Of a stretch of 64,000 nt of DNA, positions 62,523 through 64,000 are shown in pieces. Position 1 is the first letter of the stretch, and each line of letters opens with the position of its first letter. The position numbers were made by a program, and so were the translations under genes. The notes under the pieces were generated by a model. The model was given only the letters and a program-made list of their open reading frames with translations, did no database searches and was not told the origin of the DNA. Origin of the DNA: Enoplosus armatus. Taxonomy: Eukaryota; Chordata; Actinopteri; Centrarchiformes; Enoplosidae. The stretch is from positions 14,541,963 to 14,605,962 of the forward strand of contig NC_092181.1 of assembly GCF_043641665.1 (NCBI RefSeq), read 5' to 3'.

Positions 62523-63370
62523 ACACACGCACATAGTCACTCTCTGTTTACACACACACATACACACACAGATTGACAGCTAGTCCCTAGGCCACTGCTG
62601 CTACGCATGATTGATGGCAATGTTCCGTGGAGAATGCATGAGGCAGGGCGGCAGTGATTCAGGAACGGGGAGCAGCACAGTTTAGGTACGGAAACACTCC
62701 ATTGAGTTGAGGAGGAAGAGAACAGAACGTACAGGAGGAGCGGGACGTTACATGGCTGTCAGTCAAGCAGACGGACAGACAGAAGGGAGAGAGAGAGAGA
62801 GAGAGACAAGTACTGTGCATTTAATTAAACTTAAAATCCACAGGAAGGGACAACTTCAGTTCACAGTAAATAATATAAACACCCACTCTTTCCTACCACT
62901 CACCCGTCCACGCACTCATTCCACACATCATTCTCCACGCTCACACCTTCCCTTCACCCCCAAAGGAACAAAAAAAAAACCCATCAAAATTTACCAAAAC
63001 TAATTTTGAGCACATCACACCCCAAATCAGCCCTCATGGAAATCTAGTCCCCTCAGATTAAGCACATGCTGATGACTTTCATTACACCCATACAGTCTTT
63101 TATACAGTACACCGAAAAACCCATTGCAGTTACAAATGTGTCCAATTATGCCAGCCTGTACTAAATTCATACAATCACAGCCCTTTCCGGAGCAAAACAT
63201 ACAGCCCCATTGAGAGACGAGAAACTCTATAACCCTTCAATGTCAATGACCAGCATGTAGTACATATTATGGCCTTAGGCACACCAAACCCTCAGACAGA
63301 GAAACACAAGTGCCCGTGCTTTCCATTAGTGCTGAAAATCATAGAATCGGGAATTTTAACATCAGGGCAG

Positions 63371-63530
63371 ACTTAAAGCTGCACAAGGCAACTTCACACT
63401 TTCGCTACCCCAACTGGCAGCAAGTGATATCTGACTTTTTTGAGAGCTTGAAGGACTCCATTACCCAGAAATCATGTAGTGTGGTGTCGGTATATTGCAC
63501 ACTCTTCAGAGAAAAATAAATCTTACTCAT
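63371..63530. repeat. Possible fragment of a TTAAAGCTGCA-type repeat
   Basis: Begins CTTAAAGCTGCACAAGGCAA, resembling the terminus of the element at 54424 and of other fish repeats that start with this word. The remainder (GCAAGTGATATCTGAC, CATTACCCAGAAATCATG) has no second terminus. Assignment is tentative. Confidence 0.3.
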
Positions 63531-64000
63531 AGTTGCTGGTTGGCGTGGAGGTGGTGAGGAAAATCTTTTAAGGCAAGTTCGGCCAGGTCCAGCTTTCTCT
63601 GCAGTATTTCACTGAAAGGTTTGTGTGTAGGAGATATTTTCAGCCAGACTTAGCATGGAAACTGAGATTATGATGAATATATATTTCTCTTGTAAAAGTG
63701 GCATAACATAAAATTGCTAGAATTCATATTTGAGTAGTTTTGTGATCTGGTAGAGCTGTCTCTGTGTTTATGTTTGTTTGTGTGCGTGCTTGCCTTTATG
63801 TGTACTTCAAGAAATCCACACACTATGGAATTTTAACAGGAAGAAAAAGTATATGCAGTGTGCTGTGTTGATTTGGCATAAGTACTCAGTTGTAGTTGTA
63901 TCTAGAAGAACCAGGTGCAAAAGTATATAGTATACAAAACCTCTGTAGGTTCAAACTTAATACACTGTGGTGGGTTTGTTTTCCGTAATTACACATTTAC

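Larger units (their letters stand above)
53391..64000 (+). other. adgrl3: adgrl3 intron 5 (partial, continues beyond the window)
   Basis: Begins at the GTAGGT donor. I searched for the Ser/Thr-rich linker and hormone-binding-domain exon that should follow (motifs such as SGQAHHG and SYISPP in relatives) and did not find them, so they probably lie past 64000. The stretch contains a MITE-like repeat (54424-54930), a hAT-like fragment (56778-56990), pyrimidine-rich tracts (57130-57400, 57740-57840), C21 at 58657-58677, CA/TG microsatellites (60295-60319, 60942-60979, 62491-62517), (GA)n at 62787-62806, and unique-looking sequence at 59560-60110. Confidence 0.8.

Noticed and set aside
1..64000. 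CRISPR arrays, bacterial operons, rRNA or functional tRNA genes
   Set aside because: Tandem repeats are simple microsatellites; the tRNA-like boxes lie in degenerate SINEs; composition and exon structure are vertebrate.

Overview
This window is teleost fish genomic DNA, probably a percomorph. It covers the 5' coding part of one large multi-exon gene on the + strand: a latrophilin-3 orthologue (adhesion GPCR L3, adgrl3). Five coding exons join with consistent splice phases into 1183 coding bases (394 codons plus one base): a signal-peptide exon (coding 25010-25064), two exons that together make the eight-cysteine SUEL/RBL lectin domain (31147-31360 and 44233-44342), a 15-bp microexon encoding KVEQK (51469-51483), and one large exon holding the whole olfactomedin domain (52602-53390). 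All junctions have AG acceptors and GT donors. The linker, hormone-binding, GAIN/GPS, seven-transmembrane and tail exons were not found and should lie beyond 64000. No other convincing protein-coding gene, rRNA, tRNA gene or CRISPR was seen.

Layout. 1-24898 is non-coding and ends in a splice acceptor, so it is probably an intron following an untranslated first exon. It holds three recognisable tRNA-SINE or LINE remnants near 11.8-13.1 kb, a G23 run at 17.0 kb, and a C/T-rich tract followed by a local CpG-rich patch at 17.8-18.4 kb that could be an alternative first exon or promoter. Intron 1 (25065-31146) holds two copies of a short terminal-inverted-repeat element, a 0.78-kb foldback element with a hairpin inside it, and a small remnant with a hammerhead-ribozyme-like core. 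Intron 2 (31361-44232) holds a tRNA-derived SINE remnant and a complete-looking 680-bp non-autonomous hAT-like element. Intron 3 (44343-51468) is rich in microsatellites and purine tracts. Intron 4 (51484-52601) is short. The partial intron 5 (53391-64000) holds a 0.5-kb MITE-like repeat, a second hAT-like fragment, and a stretch near 59.6-60.1 kb with the texture of conserved non-coding DNA.

Function. In the latrophilin family, the lectin and olfactomedin domains are the extracellular modules that bind teneurins and FLRT proteins across synapses and during cell guidance. The KVEQK microexon lies exactly between them and is the known alternatively spliced site that tunes teneurin binding. The biology visible here is therefore the adhesive head of a synaptic receptor inside large introns filled with CA/TG microsatellites and fish-type mobile-element remnants. 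I found no evidence of a wholly new biological system. The most useful leads are the microexon with its splicing signals, the in-frame upstream AUG, the candidate alternative promoter, and several non-autonomous transposon families.
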